Part shown: positions 8,189 through 16,413 of the stretch, piece by piece | How positions within the stretch are numbered: position 1 is the stretch's first letter | How the letters are laid out: each line of letters opens with the position of its first letter | Origin: Natrialba swarupiae | GTDB taxonomy: Archaea > Halobacteriota > Halobacteria > Halobacteriales > Natrialbaceae | Direction: 5' to 3' | NCBI RefSeq assembly: GCF_008245225.1 | Contig: NZ_VTAW01000002.1 | Location: 62,001-126,000, forward strand | Length of the DNA: 64,000 bases | Made by a program: the position numbers and the translations under genes | The notes under the pieces: generated by a model | Told to the model about the DNA's origin: nothing | Seen by the model: the letters and a program-made list of their open reading frames with translations, nothing else | The model's database searches: none

Positions 8189-9376
8189 TTACCAGCCGCG
8201 GTCGTCCCGATCGTCCTCACCGTCGTCGGGTTCGTCCCAGTCGCTCGAGTCGTCGTCCCACGGGGTGGAGTCGTCCCAGTCGCTCGAGTCCTCTCGCGTG
8301 TCAGTATCCGCGTCCCAGTCGTCGTTCCGATCGTCGGTATCCGCGTCCCAGTCGTCGTCATCCGTTCCGTCGCGGAGTTCACGGCCGGCCGGAGAGCCGG
8401 GCTCGTCCCGGCCACCGTCGCTGCGGATCTCGGCTCGCTGGTCGGGGATGAGATCGAGTTCGTCGTTCGTATCGCCGAGTAACAACAGCGCGTAGTACTG
8501 GAAGTACGTCCGAATCGGCATGGAGATGAACGCGCTGATCACGAAAAACAGGAGCACGCCGATGATTCCGGCGATGATCGCGAGCCAGACACCGATATCC
8601 CCGAGGGCGAGCAACGCGACGACGAGGATGACGAACGGAATCGCGACGATGATCGTGACGAAAAGCATCAGGAACCCGACCGCGATGCCGATCACGAGCT
8701 GGAGAATCCAGACGAGAAGCAGGTAGACGACGTACTCACTCGGCTTCGCGGTGAGCGTCCCCCAGAACCGTTTCCAGCCGGAGAGGACGCCGCGAGACTC
8801 GAGGAGCATGATCGGGGCGACGAACTCGGAGGTAAACCGCATCACGATGGCGAAGACGAGATACGAGAGTGCACCAACTCCGAGCAACAACAGGATGGTC
8901 CCCACGTCGAACGCTGCCTCGACGTCCCACCCTGCACTGTAGAGGAGCAAACCGGCTGGGACGAGAACGATCGCCCACACGAGCAGACCGAGTCCCACTC
9001 GGAAGACGAAGAGACGAACCGCGCGACCGATGTTGTCGAGGGCGTAGCTGATGATCGAGACCTCTTTCGAACGAAGTCCCTCGATGAAGACGAACTCGGC
9101 GATCGCGCCGAGGGCTTCGAAGAGTAACCAGATGACGAGTACGACCGCGGCGACGATGGCGAACCCGATCAGTATCTCCTCGGTCACCGTATCCTGGACC
9201 ATCGAGATCATCTCGTCGTCGGTAGCGATGGTTGGATCCCCGGTCGAAAATCCACCGCCGGTTCCGCCGAGGAAGAAGACGACGATCGCGAGCTTGAGCC
9301 ACAGCCACGCTCGAATCGGTAACAGGAGGTTCCGCGTCGCATCGATCGCGTCGCTTAAGTTGTCGACAGCGTCCAT
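8189..9376 (-). CDS. Polytopic membrane protein with Asp/Trp-rich tail (DUF7544-like)
   Basis: 395 residues from ATG 9376 (M-D-A-V-D-N-L-S-D-A-I). After an amphipathic start there are about six to seven hydrophobic segments spread over residues 20-310, then a cytosolic-type tail of about 75 residues that is almost entirely Asp, Glu, Ser, Trp and Arg with repeated D-D-W-D and W-D-A-D-T-D units. This layout matches a haloarchaea-specific membrane family of unknown function. The tail is coded by internal DNA repeats. A TATA-like box at 9402-9410 fits leaderless expression from 9376 and rules against the longer frame to 9550. Confidence 0.6.
   Translation of the reverse strand: MDAVDNLSDAIDATRNLLLPIRAWLWLKLAIVVFFLGGTGGGFSTGDPTIATDDEMISMVQDTVTEEILIGFAIVAAVVLVIWLLFEALGAIAEFVFIEGLRSKEVSIISYALDNIGRAVRLFVFRVGLGLLVWAIVLVPAGLLLYSAGWDVEAAFDVGTILLLLGVGALSYLVFAIVMRFTSEFVAPIMLLESRGVLSGWKRFWGTLTAKPSEYVVYLLLVWILQLVIGIAVGFLMLFVTIIVAIPFVILVVALLALGDIGVWLAIIAGIIGVLLFFVISAFISMPIRTYFQYYALLLLGDTNDELDLIPDQRAEIRSDGGRDEPGSPAGRELRDGTDDDDWDADTDDRNDDWDADTDTREDSSDWDDSTPWDDDSSDWDEPDDGEDDRDDRGW
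8232..8358. repeat. Short direct repeats coding the Asp/Trp tail
   Basis: A 20-bp unit occurs at 8232-8251 and 8271-8290 (39-bp offset), and a 22-bp unit at 8304-8325 and 8337-8358 (33-bp offset). Both offsets are multiples of three, so expansion or contraction would keep the frame. Confidence 0.7.
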
Positions 9377-9401
9377 ACCGACCGATATGGTCGCACGGAT
9401 G

Positions 9402-9410
9402 AAAATAATT
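9402..9410 (-). promoter_or_regulatory. TATA-like box of the DUF7544-like gene
   Basis: Minus-strand AATTATTTT ends 26 nt before the ATG at 9376. Confidence 0.5.
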
Positions 9411-9549
9411 CTGATCTGATGCTCGTCTGGAGAGTCAAAGAGGGGGGCCGCCTTCGACGTGCAATACTGGGCGAGCGACGTGTGGCAGGCTGCTCCAGGA
9501 TCGGACGGACTCCACCTGACAGGTCGAGGCGACGATACTTCGGGACGCA

Positions 9550-9557
9550 TTTAACCC
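9550..9557 (+). promoter_or_regulatory. TTTAACCC promoter element of the RIO-like kinase gene
   Basis: A TTTAACCC box lies 22-29 nt before the ATG at 9579, a variant of the TAAC-core box seen at several promoters in this window. Confidence 0.4.
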
Positions 9558-9578
9558 CATGTCGCGTTCTCCCAACGT

Positions 9579-10388
9579 ATGGATATCCGCCAGATCGCTC
9601 GAGGAACTGTCGAGTGGGACCGAATCGAGCGGGTGGTCCGGTCGCTGGCGGACCGACACGACCGCGAGGTCGTCCGGGTCGAGTTTCTCGAGGCCGACAA
9701 CTGGCTGTCGACCCCGTGTGTCATCGACGACGAGTGGTTCGTCAAGATCGTCTCCCGCCAGAACGCACTCGTTCACACTCTCCTGACGGCTGGACGGAAC
9801 GTCGGGGCGGTCTCGGCCGGCACCGGGGGTTTTTTCGATCGGTTCGACACGCCACGTGAGATGGTCGAACACGAGTACGAGGCGACCCAGCGGATGCGTG
9901 AAATCGGCATCAACGCACCCCAGCCGATCGAAGCGTTCGAAGTCAACGGACTCGGTGTGCTCGTCCTCGAGTATCTCCCCGAGTTCGAGTCACTCGATAC
10001 CGTCTCCGACGAGGTCGTCGACCGGCAGGCATCCGAACTGTTCGAGATGCTCGCGACGCTTCACGAGCACGGTCTCGCACACGGCGACCTGCGAGCCGAA
10101 AACATCCTGCTCTGTGAGCGCGAACTGTACTTCATCGACGCGACGAGCGTCCACGAAGACCGCGTCGACGAGACGACCGCCTACGACCTCGCCTGCGCGC
10201 TCGCCGTCCTCGAGCCGCGGATCGGTCCCCGCCGAGCCGTCAGGGCGGCGACGTCGGCGTACGGCCCCGACGAGTTGCTCTCGGCCCGCCGGTTCCTCGA
10301 TTTCGTCCGCCTTCGCCCGGATCACGAGTTCGACTCGACGCGTCTGCGCAGCGAACTCGAGAAGGCCGCCGACCTGGAACAGCGGTGA
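9579..10388 (+). CDS. RIO/Bud32-like protein kinase
   Basis: 269 residues. Kinase landmarks: W-F-V-K-I-V with a likely ATP-binding Lys (K56), E-H-E-Y-E-A as an alphaC-like Glu, the hinge V-L-E-Y-L, the catalytic loop H-G-D-L-R-A-E-N (H168, D170, N175), and I-D-A-T (D187) in place of DFG, which is typical of RIO and Bud32 kinases. The usual glycine-rich loop is weak. Expected to be an atypical Ser/Thr kinase or ATPase in the cytosol; the substrate is unknown. It stands alone, with no KEOPS or ribosome-biogenesis gene beside it. Confidence 0.78.
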   Translation: MDIRQIARGTVEWDRIERVVRSLADRHDREVVRVEFLEADNWLSTPCVIDDEWFVKIVSRQNALVHTLLTAGRNVGAVSAGTGGFFDRFDTPREMVEHEYEATQRMREIGINAPQPIEAFEVNGLGVLVLEYLPEFESLDTVSDEVVDRQASELFEMLATLHEHGLAHGDLRAENILLCERELYFIDATSVHEDRVDETTAYDLACALAVLEPRIGPRRAVRAATSAYGPDELLSARRFLDFVRLRPDHEFDSTRLRSELEKAADLEQR

Positions 10389-10499
10389 TCGAGACGGTGA
10401 GACGGCCGTCTCGCGTTGCGTACCGCCGGGCCACCGCTGTGGTTCGGCACGTGTGAACGACCAGCAGGGCTTTTCACCAGGTTCGTCGTAGCCTCGAGT

Positions 10500-12086
10500 A
10501 TGAGCCAGCAGGCCACGGAACAGGTGTACGGTCACTACGTCGACGGCGAGTGGATCGAGGGCTCCGGTGGCGACAGCTTCGAGAGCGAGAACCCGGCGAC
10601 CGGCGAGACGCTGGCGACGTTCCAACGCGGGACGGACGACGACGTCGACGCCGCCCTCGAGGCTGCCCACGAGGCGTTCGACGAGTGGCGCTCGCTCTCC
10701 TATATCGACCGGGCGGAGTATCTCTGGGACATCTACCACGAGTTACGCGAACGCCACGAGGAACTGGGCGAGATCGTCACGAAAGAGTGTGGGAAAGAGA
10801 TCAGCGAAGGAAAGGCCGACGTCACCGAAGCCTGGCACATGGTCGAGTGGGCCGCCGGCAACGCCCGCCACCCCCACGGCGACGTGGTTCCATCGGAAGT
10901 CCCAGAGAAAGACGCCTACATGCGCCGGAAACCTCGAGGCGTCGTCGGCTGTATCACGCCCTGGAACTTCCCCGTCGCGATCCCGTTCTGGCACATGGCG
11001 ATCGCACTCGTCGAGGGGAACGTGGTGGTCTGGAAACCCGCCGAGCAGACGCCGAGGTGTGGCCAGATCATCGCCGAGATGATGGACGAGGCCGGCGTTC
11101 CCGAGGGCGTGTTCAACATGGTACAGGGATTTGGCGACGCCGGTGCGGCGATCGTCGAGGACGATCGAGTCGACACCGTCCTCTTTACCGGCTCCGCCGA
11201 GGTCGGCCACGAGATCGGTGGAAAGGTCGGCGGTGAACCCGGTAAGCTCGCGGCCTGCGAGATGGGTGGGAAAAACGGGATCGTCATCACCGAACACGCG
11301 GACATGGAGATCGCCGTCCACGCCGCCGTCATGTCGAGTTTCAAGACGACCGGCCAACGCTGTGTCTCTTCCGAGCGACTGATCGTCCACGAGGACGTCT
11401 ACGACGAGTTCAAAACGGAGTTCGTCGAACTCGCCGAACGCATCACAGTCGGTGACCCCCTCGAGGCGGAGACGTTCATGGGGCCGGTGATCGAAGCCGA
11501 CCACGTCGAGAAGATCCGAAAACACAACGAGTTGGCCCGACAGGAGGGTGCGAAGGTGCTCGTCGATCGGTTCGAACTCGAGGACAGCGAGATTCCCGAC
11601 GAACACGCGGACGGGACGGCCACTGCCGACGACGGTGAACGCAATGCCAGCGACGCGAACGGTCACTGGGTCGGCCCGTTCGTCTACGAGATCGAGTACG
11701 ATCCCGATCTCAGGTGTCTCAAAGAGGAGTGTTTCGGTCCCCACGTCGCCCTGATCGAGTACTCCGGCGACATCGAGCGCGCGGTCGAGATCCACAACGA
11801 TACGCCGTACGGACTCGCCGGGGCGATCATCTCCGAGGAGTACCGCCAGATCAACTACTTCCGCGACCGGGCGGATCTGGGGCTCGCGTACGCGAACTTG
11901 CCGTGTATCGGCGCGGAAGTCCAGCTCCCGTTCGGCGGCGTCAAGAAGTCCGGCAACGGCTATCCGAGCGCTCGCGAAGCGATCGAGGCCGTCACCGAGC
12001 GAACCGCCTGGACGATGAACAACTCGAGAGAGATCGAGATGGCACAGGGGCTCTCGGCCGACATCGTCACTCGAGACGACTCGTAG
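10500..12086 (+). CDS. Aldehyde dehydrogenase family protein
   Basis: 528 residues from ATG 10500; the frame to 10416 is upstream sequence. ALDH motifs in order: T-P-W-N-F-P-V-A, V-W-K-P-A-E-Q-T-P (cofactor Lys), F-T-G-S-A-E-V-G, C-E-M-G-G-K-N with the general-base Glu, T-G-Q-R-C with the nucleophile Cys, and P-F-G-G-V-K-K-S-G-N-G. A 25-residue acidic insertion sits near residues 365-390, making it longer than the usual 480-500. The F-K-T-T-G-Q-R-C version is reminiscent of lysine- and proline-pathway semialdehyde dehydrogenases, but the substrate is open. A TTTTCACC element lies about 28 nt upstream. Confidence 0.88.
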   Translation: MSQQATEQVYGHYVDGEWIEGSGGDSFESENPATGETLATFQRGTDDDVDAALEAAHEAFDEWRSLSYIDRAEYLWDIYHELRERHEELGEIVTKECGKEISEGKADVTEAWHMVEWAAGNARHPHGDVVPSEVPEKDAYMRRKPRGVVGCITPWNFPVAIPFWHMAIALVEGNVVVWKPAEQTPRCGQIIAEMMDEAGVPEGVFNMVQGFGDAGAAIVEDDRVDTVLFTGSAEVGHEIGGKVGGEPGKLAACEMGGKNGIVITEHADMEIAVHAAVMSSFKTTGQRCVSSERLIVHEDVYDEFKTEFVELAERITVGDPLEAETFMGPVIEADHVEKIRKHNELARQEGAKVLVDRFELEDSEIPDEHADGTATADDGERNASDANGHWVGPFVYEIEYDPDLRCLKEECFGPHVALIEYSGDIERAVEIHNDTPYGLAGAIISEEYRQINYFRDRADLGLAYANLPCIGAEVQLPFGGVKKSGNGYPSAREAIEAVTERTAWTMNNSREIEMAQGLSADIVTRDDS

Positions 12087-12449
12087 TCGGTAAGCGGCTA
12101 CGCTCGTACGCACCCGAACCGAACGAATCGATCCGAGAACTCTGTTCGTGTGGCCATCTCCGCATCAGTTCGGATCGGTGTGCTGACTCTCACGGTCCGA
12201 GAACGAACGGGATGAACGAGGCGAGGAGACGGGAGTGGGGTGGCTCGTTCCCGGGAAACGAGCCGCGACGGGCCGGAGCGACGCGTAATGCCGGCATCGA
12301 CGTGAAAAGCGCCTTCTACCGGCACTCGACCTGACGAGGCCCCCAAACAAAAAGTCAGCGGTCGGTTGCCGCTGGTGACGACGGAGAGTCAGGACGTAAT
12401 CGAGACACCGTCCCGTCGGAAATCGTCCATCTCCCGCCGGTCGCAGCCG
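12087..12449. other. Intergenic region, no gene recognised
   Basis: This 363-nt stretch lies between two convergent genes. Short frames exist on both strands but are rich in Arg/Ser/Pro and lack the acidic composition of the neighbours. A minus-strand T-rich run near 12345-12352 could serve termination. Nothing else is seen. Confidence 0.5.
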
Positions 12450-13286
12450 TCACGACAGACGCCGGTCGCCTAGCGCGGGGAACTCCGATCGAACGCCCTC
12501 GACCGCCTCGAGATCGATCTCCGCGGTGACGAGGGTCGGTTCGTCGCCGCTCGAGGCGCGGACGACCCCCCACGGATCGTAGACCGTCGATCGACCCAGT
12601 AGCGTGGCGTCGTCGAACGCTCCGGAGCCGTTGATCGTCGCGACGTAACACTGGTTTTCGATCGCACGCGCTCTCGAGAGCGTCTCCCAGTGTTCGATTC
12701 GCGGGTAGGGCCACGCGCTCGGGACAAGGACGAGTTCGGCCCCGTCGTCGACCAGCCGGCGGTAGAGCGCCGGAAACCGGAGATCGTAGCACGTCGAGAC
12801 GCCGACCGTCACGCCCTCTATCGTCGCGGTCTCGATGCGCTCGCCGGGGACGAGCAGATCCGACTCCGCGGACTCGTAGCCGAACAGGTGGTGTTTGCGG
12901 TAGACGAGTTGCCGATCGCCGGCCGCGTCGAACAGTACGGCCGTGTTCGCGAGTCCCTCGTCGGCCGGCGTCTCGACGCCGTCGGTCGCGGCGAGGTTCT
13001 CGACGATGCTCCCTGCGAGGACCGCGACGTCGTGTTCCGCTGCCGCTGCCGAGAGACGAGTCATGGTCTCGCCGTCGAGGGGTTCGGCGCATCGTTCGTA
13101 GCGATCGAACGCGAAGTAGCCGACGGTGAATATCTCGGGGAGGGCGACCAGGTCGACCCCGCGATCGGCGGCATCCCCGATCACCCGACAGGCTCGATCG
13201 ACGTTCCGGTCGACCTCACCGGCGTCGATTCGAATCTGGGCGAGCCCGACCGAAAGCGTCCCGTCTGAACCGGATCGGTCGGTCAA
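12450..13286 (-). CDS. Carbon-nitrogen hydrolase (nitrilase superfamily)
   Basis: 278 residues with the full Glu-Lys-Cys triad: L-P-E-I-F (E51), Y-R-K-H-H-L-F (K131) and S-T-C-Y-D-L-R-F-P (C166). This pattern and length match cytosolic omega-amidase/N-carbamoyl amidase-type members that hydrolyse small amides. Start and stop overlap the SRPBCC gene by 4 nt (ATGA), so the two are translationally coupled, with the SRPBCC gene first. The substrate is not predictable from these residues. Confidence 0.87.
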   Translation of the reverse strand: MTDRSGSDGTLSVGLAQIRIDAGEVDRNVDRACRVIGDAADRGVDLVALPEIFTVGYFAFDRYERCAEPLDGETMTRLSAAAAEHDVAVLAGSIVENLAATDGVETPADEGLANTAVLFDAAGDRQLVYRKHHLFGYESAESDLLVPGERIETATIEGVTVGVSTCYDLRFPALYRRLVDDGAELVLVPSAWPYPRIEHWETLSRARAIENQCYVATINGSGAFDDATLLGRSTVYDPWGVVRASSGDEPTLVTAEIDLEAVEGVRSEFPALGDRRLS

Positions 13287-13729
13287 CGCTCGTCACCTCG
13301 CGTCGTCCGAAGCGCTCGCTCGAGTTCGCGACGCAGGTTCTCGAGTTCGCCGTCGAGGTTTCGCTTGAAAAAGCGTTCGACGCCGGGCAGTTTACCGTCG
13401 ACGACGAACCGATTCTCGAGGCGACTTCCGGTGTCCGTTTCGACGATTTCGTGTTCGCCGGTGACGTTCATCCCTTTCGACCGGCCGACGAATTTTACGT
13501 ACTCCGGCGGTCTGCGAGTGACGTCTCTGGTCTCGACGGCGATCGTCCGGCGAACGAGAGGGATCGGTAACTCGACGTGCCAGGTGACCTCCCGCCCGTC
13601 GGCATCGGTAGTCGTGTACCGGTCGACGACGCTGATCGACCGGGCGCGGTTTTCCGGATCGGCAATAAACTCCCAGACGCGCTCGGGCGACGCCGAGAGT
13701 TCGAACGACCGGTCGACCCGTACAGTCAT
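13283..13729 (-). CDS. SRPBCC-fold (CoxG/polyketide cyclase-like) protein
   Basis: 148 residues with the START/Bet v1-like pattern: F-E-L-S-A-S-P-E-R-V-W-E-F-I-A-D-P at the N-terminus, alternating beta strands through the middle, and a long amphipathic C-terminal helix (about 115-145). SRPBCC proteins bind hydrophobic ligands or help assemble membrane-associated complexes; this one has no clear catalytic signature. First gene of the two-gene unit with the amidohydrolase. Confidence 0.75.
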   Translation of the reverse strand: MTVRVDRSFELSASPERVWEFIADPENRARSISVVDRYTTTDADGREVTWHVELPIPLVRRTIAVETRDVTRRPPEYVKFVGRSKGMNVTGEHEIVETDTGSRLENRFVVDGKLPGVERFFKRNLDGELENLRRELERALRTTRGDER

Positions 13730-13794
13730 GGCTCTATCTGGGGGACTGGAGAGTAAAAAGAACGTGGACCGAGGCGGGGGCTCCGGAGTAGTGG

Positions 13795-14019
13795 CTAGCT
13801 AATCGTCACTTTCCAGGTCGTCGAACGGGCGCGGCCCCACTTTTCGATGTCGACCTCGTCGGACTTTTCGGCGAGGTGGGGGAGTCGTACGCCTACCTGT
13901 TTCGACGAGAGTCCGATCGCCTGTGCGATGTTCTTCGCTCGAAAGTACCGTTCACCGCGGGCGGCGTTCTCGCGGAGATACGAGAGAATCCGCTGCTCTT
14001 CGTCGGAGTAGTCGGTCAT
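13795..14019 (-). CDS. Small winged-helix-like protein (DUF7123-like)
   Basis: 74 residues from ATG 14019 (M-T-D-Y-S-D-E-E-Q-R-I-L). The pattern I-L-x-Y-L-R-E, A-K-N-I-A-Q-A-I-G-L-S-S-K-Q-V-G, L-P-H-L-A and a C-terminal beta hairpin ending S-T-T-W-K-V fits a single winged helix-turn-helix. It is a haloarchaeal family of presumed DNA-binding proteins with no assigned target. A GTTAAG element about 33-37 nt upstream could be the TATA box. The longer frame to 14109 is not supported by it. Confidence 0.65.
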   Translation of the reverse strand: MTDYSDEEQRILSYLRENAARGERYFRAKNIAQAIGLSSKQVGVRLPHLAEKSDEVDIEKWGRARSTTWKVTIS

Positions 14020-14160
14020 CGTCCGTGGGGGATAGTAGGGGACAATCGCTCTTAACTGTTTTTCAGATTTTACCCCGATGTCGGCGGGCAGGTCACCCTC
14101 GAGATCCACCCCGCGCTGAAGCGCGAGGATTCCCGAACGTTGGGATAAGAATAGGGTGAA

Positions 14161-14343
14161 TCAGTAGTACAGGTGAATGCCGACGACTGCGAGGGCGCTA
14201 AAGACCATTGCAGCACCGAATCCCCACGCCGCTTCGATCTCCGGGGCACTGACGAGCATCACGAGTGCGCCGATCGTCGCGAGCGCACCGAGTGCGAGCG
14301 CTACTCCGAGGCCCTTGTCCGTCGACTCCGTCTGGGTAGCCAT
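14161..14343 (-). CDS. Small two-helix membrane protein (DUF7525-like)
   Basis: 60 residues from ATG 14343 (M-A-T-Q-T-E-S-T-D-K), with two transmembrane helices (about 12-32 and 38-58) and almost no loop. The TATA-like box at 14371-14378 fixes this start against the upstream ATG at 14379. Function unknown; similar tiny membrane proteins are common in haloarchaea. Confidence 0.55.
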   Translation of the reverse strand: MATQTESTDKGLGVALALGALATIGALVMLVSAPEIEAAWGFGAAMVFSALAVVGIHLYY

Positions 14344-14370
14344 ACGCGAGAGTATGCCAGCGAGGTCTCT

Positions 14371-14378
14371 TAATAGCA
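14371..14378 (-). promoter_or_regulatory. TATA-like box of the small membrane protein gene
   Basis: Minus-strand GCTATTAA lies 28-35 nt before the ATG at 14343. Confidence 0.45.
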
Positions 14379-14525
14379 CTCATTCAGGACGGTGACGGCG
14401 AGGTAGGACCGACCAGGCGAGCGACGAGCGCAGGCCGTGTGCGCCCTCGGCGACCCACCCTCGGCGACCGTCCTCGTGTAGTCGATACAATACGTTTTTG
14501 ACGCCGGTCGTCCACCCCTAATCGT

Positions 14526-14990
14526 ATGAGCGGGCGCTACTACGAGGAGTTCGACATCGGCGAGACGATCGAGCATCGCCGTCGACGGACCGTCACCGAG
14601 AGCGACAACCAGCGCTTTTGCGATCTGACGATGAACCAACAGCCGTTGCACGTAGATCGGGAGTTCGCCGCCGGCACCGAATTCGGCCAACGCCTGGTCA
14701 ACGGGTTGTACACGATGTCCCTCGCCGTCGGCATCTCCATCCCCGAGACGACCGACGGAACGATCGTCGCGAACCTCTCGTACGACGACGTCGAACATCC
14801 GACGCCGGTCTTTCACGACGATACGATCCGGGCCCGTTCGACCGTCACGGAAAAACGCGAGACCTCGGACGGCGAACGCGGCGTCGTCACCATGCACGTC
14901 GAGGCGTTCAATCAGGACGACGATCTCGTCTGTTCGTTCGACCGGACAGTCCTCTCGCTGAAACGCGAGCACGCGGAGGGGGGCCGATGA
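14526..14990 (+). CDS. MaoC-like (R)-enoyl-CoA hydratase family protein
   Basis: 154 residues forming one hot-dog domain. The catalytic pair is in D-L-T-M-N-Q-Q-P-L-H (D33, H42; N37 between), followed by G-Q-R-L-V-N-G-L. MaoC proteins hydrate trans-2-enoyl-CoA thioesters; haloarchaeal members also serve in mesaconyl-CoA hydration, which cannot be decided here. It is translationally coupled (ATGA) to a PH-domain membrane protein with no obvious metabolic link, so the coupling may be only positional. Confidence 0.82.
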   Translation: MSGRYYEEFDIGETIEHRRRRTVTESDNQRFCDLTMNQQPLHVDREFAAGTEFGQRLVNGLYTMSLAVGISIPETTDGTIVANLSYDDVEHPTPVFHDDTIRARSTVTEKRETSDGERGVVTMHVEAFNQDDDLVCSFDRTVLSLKREHAEGGR

Positions 14991-15748
14991 CCGACTCGAG
15001 TCCGAATCCGGCCGGCAACGCCGACGGGCCGAACACTACGTCGATCGACGACCTCGAGTGGCTTTCACTCGAGGCGGGCGAGGAGATCGTCTGGGCGGAT
15101 GGCCCCGACAAGCGAACGCTTCTCCCGTCGTTTCTCGTCGGCATCCCGCTTGCGATCGTACTCGTCGGGATCCTCATCATCGTCAGCGAGTACCTTCGGG
15201 TGACGAACACCGCCTACGTCGTGACGAACCGTGCGCTCTACCGGAAGACCGGCGTGCTCTCGCGGGACGTCAAGCGGATCGAACACGAGAAGGTCCAGGA
15301 CATCTCCTACTCCCAGTCGGCACTCGGAACGCAGTTCGGGTACGGGACCGTCGAGGTGAGCACGGCGGGTGGATCCGGCGTCGAGATGTCGTTCAAGTCG
15401 GTCCCCGAACCGAGAAGCGTCCAGCAGTTGATCAGCGAACTCATCGAACGCGAACACCGAGAGGAGGCAAGCGATCGGACGAAAACGGACGTCCTCACGG
15501 AGATCCGCGACGAGCTTCGAGCGATCAGGACGACGCTCGAGGAATCCGACGCGGCGGGATCGAACGCCGGCCTCGAGGGAGTCGAGTCCGCGAAAGCGGT
15601 CGATCGAGATTCGTTCGAGTGGTCGAACGGCGACGACTCGGCCAGCGATGACGACTCGGCGAACCACGGCGATTCGCCCAGTCGCGATGGGGCGACGAGT
15701 CGCGACGACTCGACCGGCCGCGACGAACCCCAATCTTCGCCACGATGA
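14987..15748 (+). CDS. PH-domain (DUF304/YdbS-like) membrane protein
   Basis: 253 residues from the ATG that overlaps the MaoC stop. A transmembrane pair around L-L-P-S-F-L-V-G-I-P-L-A-I-V-L-V-G precedes a bacterial-type PH domain: T-N-T-A-Y-V-V-T-N-R-A-L-Y-R-K-T-G-V-L-S, I-E-H-E-K-V-Q-D-I, F-G-Y-G-T-V-E-V-S-T-A-G. The last 90 residues are an acidic Ser/Asp-rich tail, probably disordered. Family function is unclear; such proteins usually occur in pairs. Confidence 0.78.
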   Translation: MTDSSPNPAGNADGPNTTSIDDLEWLSLEAGEEIVWADGPDKRTLLPSFLVGIPLAIVLVGILIIVSEYLRVTNTAYVVTNRALYRKTGVLSRDVKRIEHEKVQDISYSQSALGTQFGYGTVEVSTAGGSGVEMSFKSVPEPRSVQQLISELIEREHREEASDRTKTDVLTEIRDELRAIRTTLEESDAAGSNAGLEGVESAKAVDRDSFEWSNGDDSASDDDSANHGDSPSRDGATSRDDSTGRDEPQSSPR

Positions 15749-16347
15749 GCCCGGACGACCGACTCGAGTCGGCAACAGACGCCAACGACGAGACGCTCGA
15801 GTGGCTCTCGCTCGCAGGCGACGGCACGGACGCCGGCGAGACGATCCGGTGGCGTGGCGGGCCCAGGATTCAGACGGCGTATCCGTGGGTCGGCCTCGCG
15901 GCCGCAGGGGTGGTCGCGGCCCTCGCCGCGGTGGTCCTCGAACTCCTGCCGGTGGTTGCACTCGCGGGCGTCCCCCTCCCCGCACTCGTCGCGTTCTGGG
16001 CGCTCGCCAGCGTCAGCCGTACCGAGTACGTCGTGACGGACCGGCGGATCGCGATCAGACGCGGCGTCCTCGGCGTCGACGTCGACACCGTCGGCCTCGA
16101 ACGCGTCCAGAACACGGCCGTGAGCCAGCACGCGATCGCACGCGTCGTCGGCTACGGCACCGTCACGATCGAGGCCGCAAGCGGCGCGACGTTTGCGTTC
16201 CGGAACGTCGAGGAGTTCGACGCCGTTCACGACCGACTCGAGGATCAGCGCCACGGCGGCCGGACGGCGGACCTGCCGGGTTCGGTCGAGGAGTGGGAGG
16301 CGATTCTCGCCGAGGTTCGTGGGTGGCGACGGGCGCTCGAGCGATAA
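15745..16347 (+). CDS. PH-domain (DUF304-like) membrane protein, second of a pair
   Basis: 200 residues, coupled by ATGA to the preceding PH-domain gene and clearly its paralogue: two transmembrane helices (about 50-90), then S-R-T-E-Y-V-V-T-D-R-R-I-A-I-R-R-G-V-L, L-E-R-V-Q-N-T and V-G-Y-G-T-V-T-I-E-A-A. It lacks the long acidic tail. Tandem YdbS/YdbT-like pairs suggest a membrane heteromer; function unknown. Confidence 0.78.
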   Translation: MSPDDRLESATDANDETLEWLSLAGDGTDAGETIRWRGGPRIQTAYPWVGLAAAGVVAALAAVVLELLPVVALAGVPLPALVAFWALASVSRTEYVVTDRRIAIRRGVLGVDVDTVGLERVQNTAVSQHAIARVVGYGTVTIEAASGATFAFRNVEEFDAVHDRLEDQRHGGRTADLPGSVEEWEAILAEVRGWRRALER

Positions 16348-16413
16348 ACCCCAAACGGTACTACCTGACACACCACCGGTGAGACTTTGTCGGACCGAGT
16401 CGACGCCCCAGCC

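Noticed and set aside
12098-12346. 82-codon minus-strand frame after the second aldehyde dehydrogenase
   Set aside because: Composition is not acidic, no motif is seen, and there is no promoter element at the expected distance.
14618-14986. N-terminal extension of the first PH-domain protein
   Set aside because: This part is Arg-rich and lies out of frame within the MaoC gene; the ATG overlapping the MaoC stop is the natural start.
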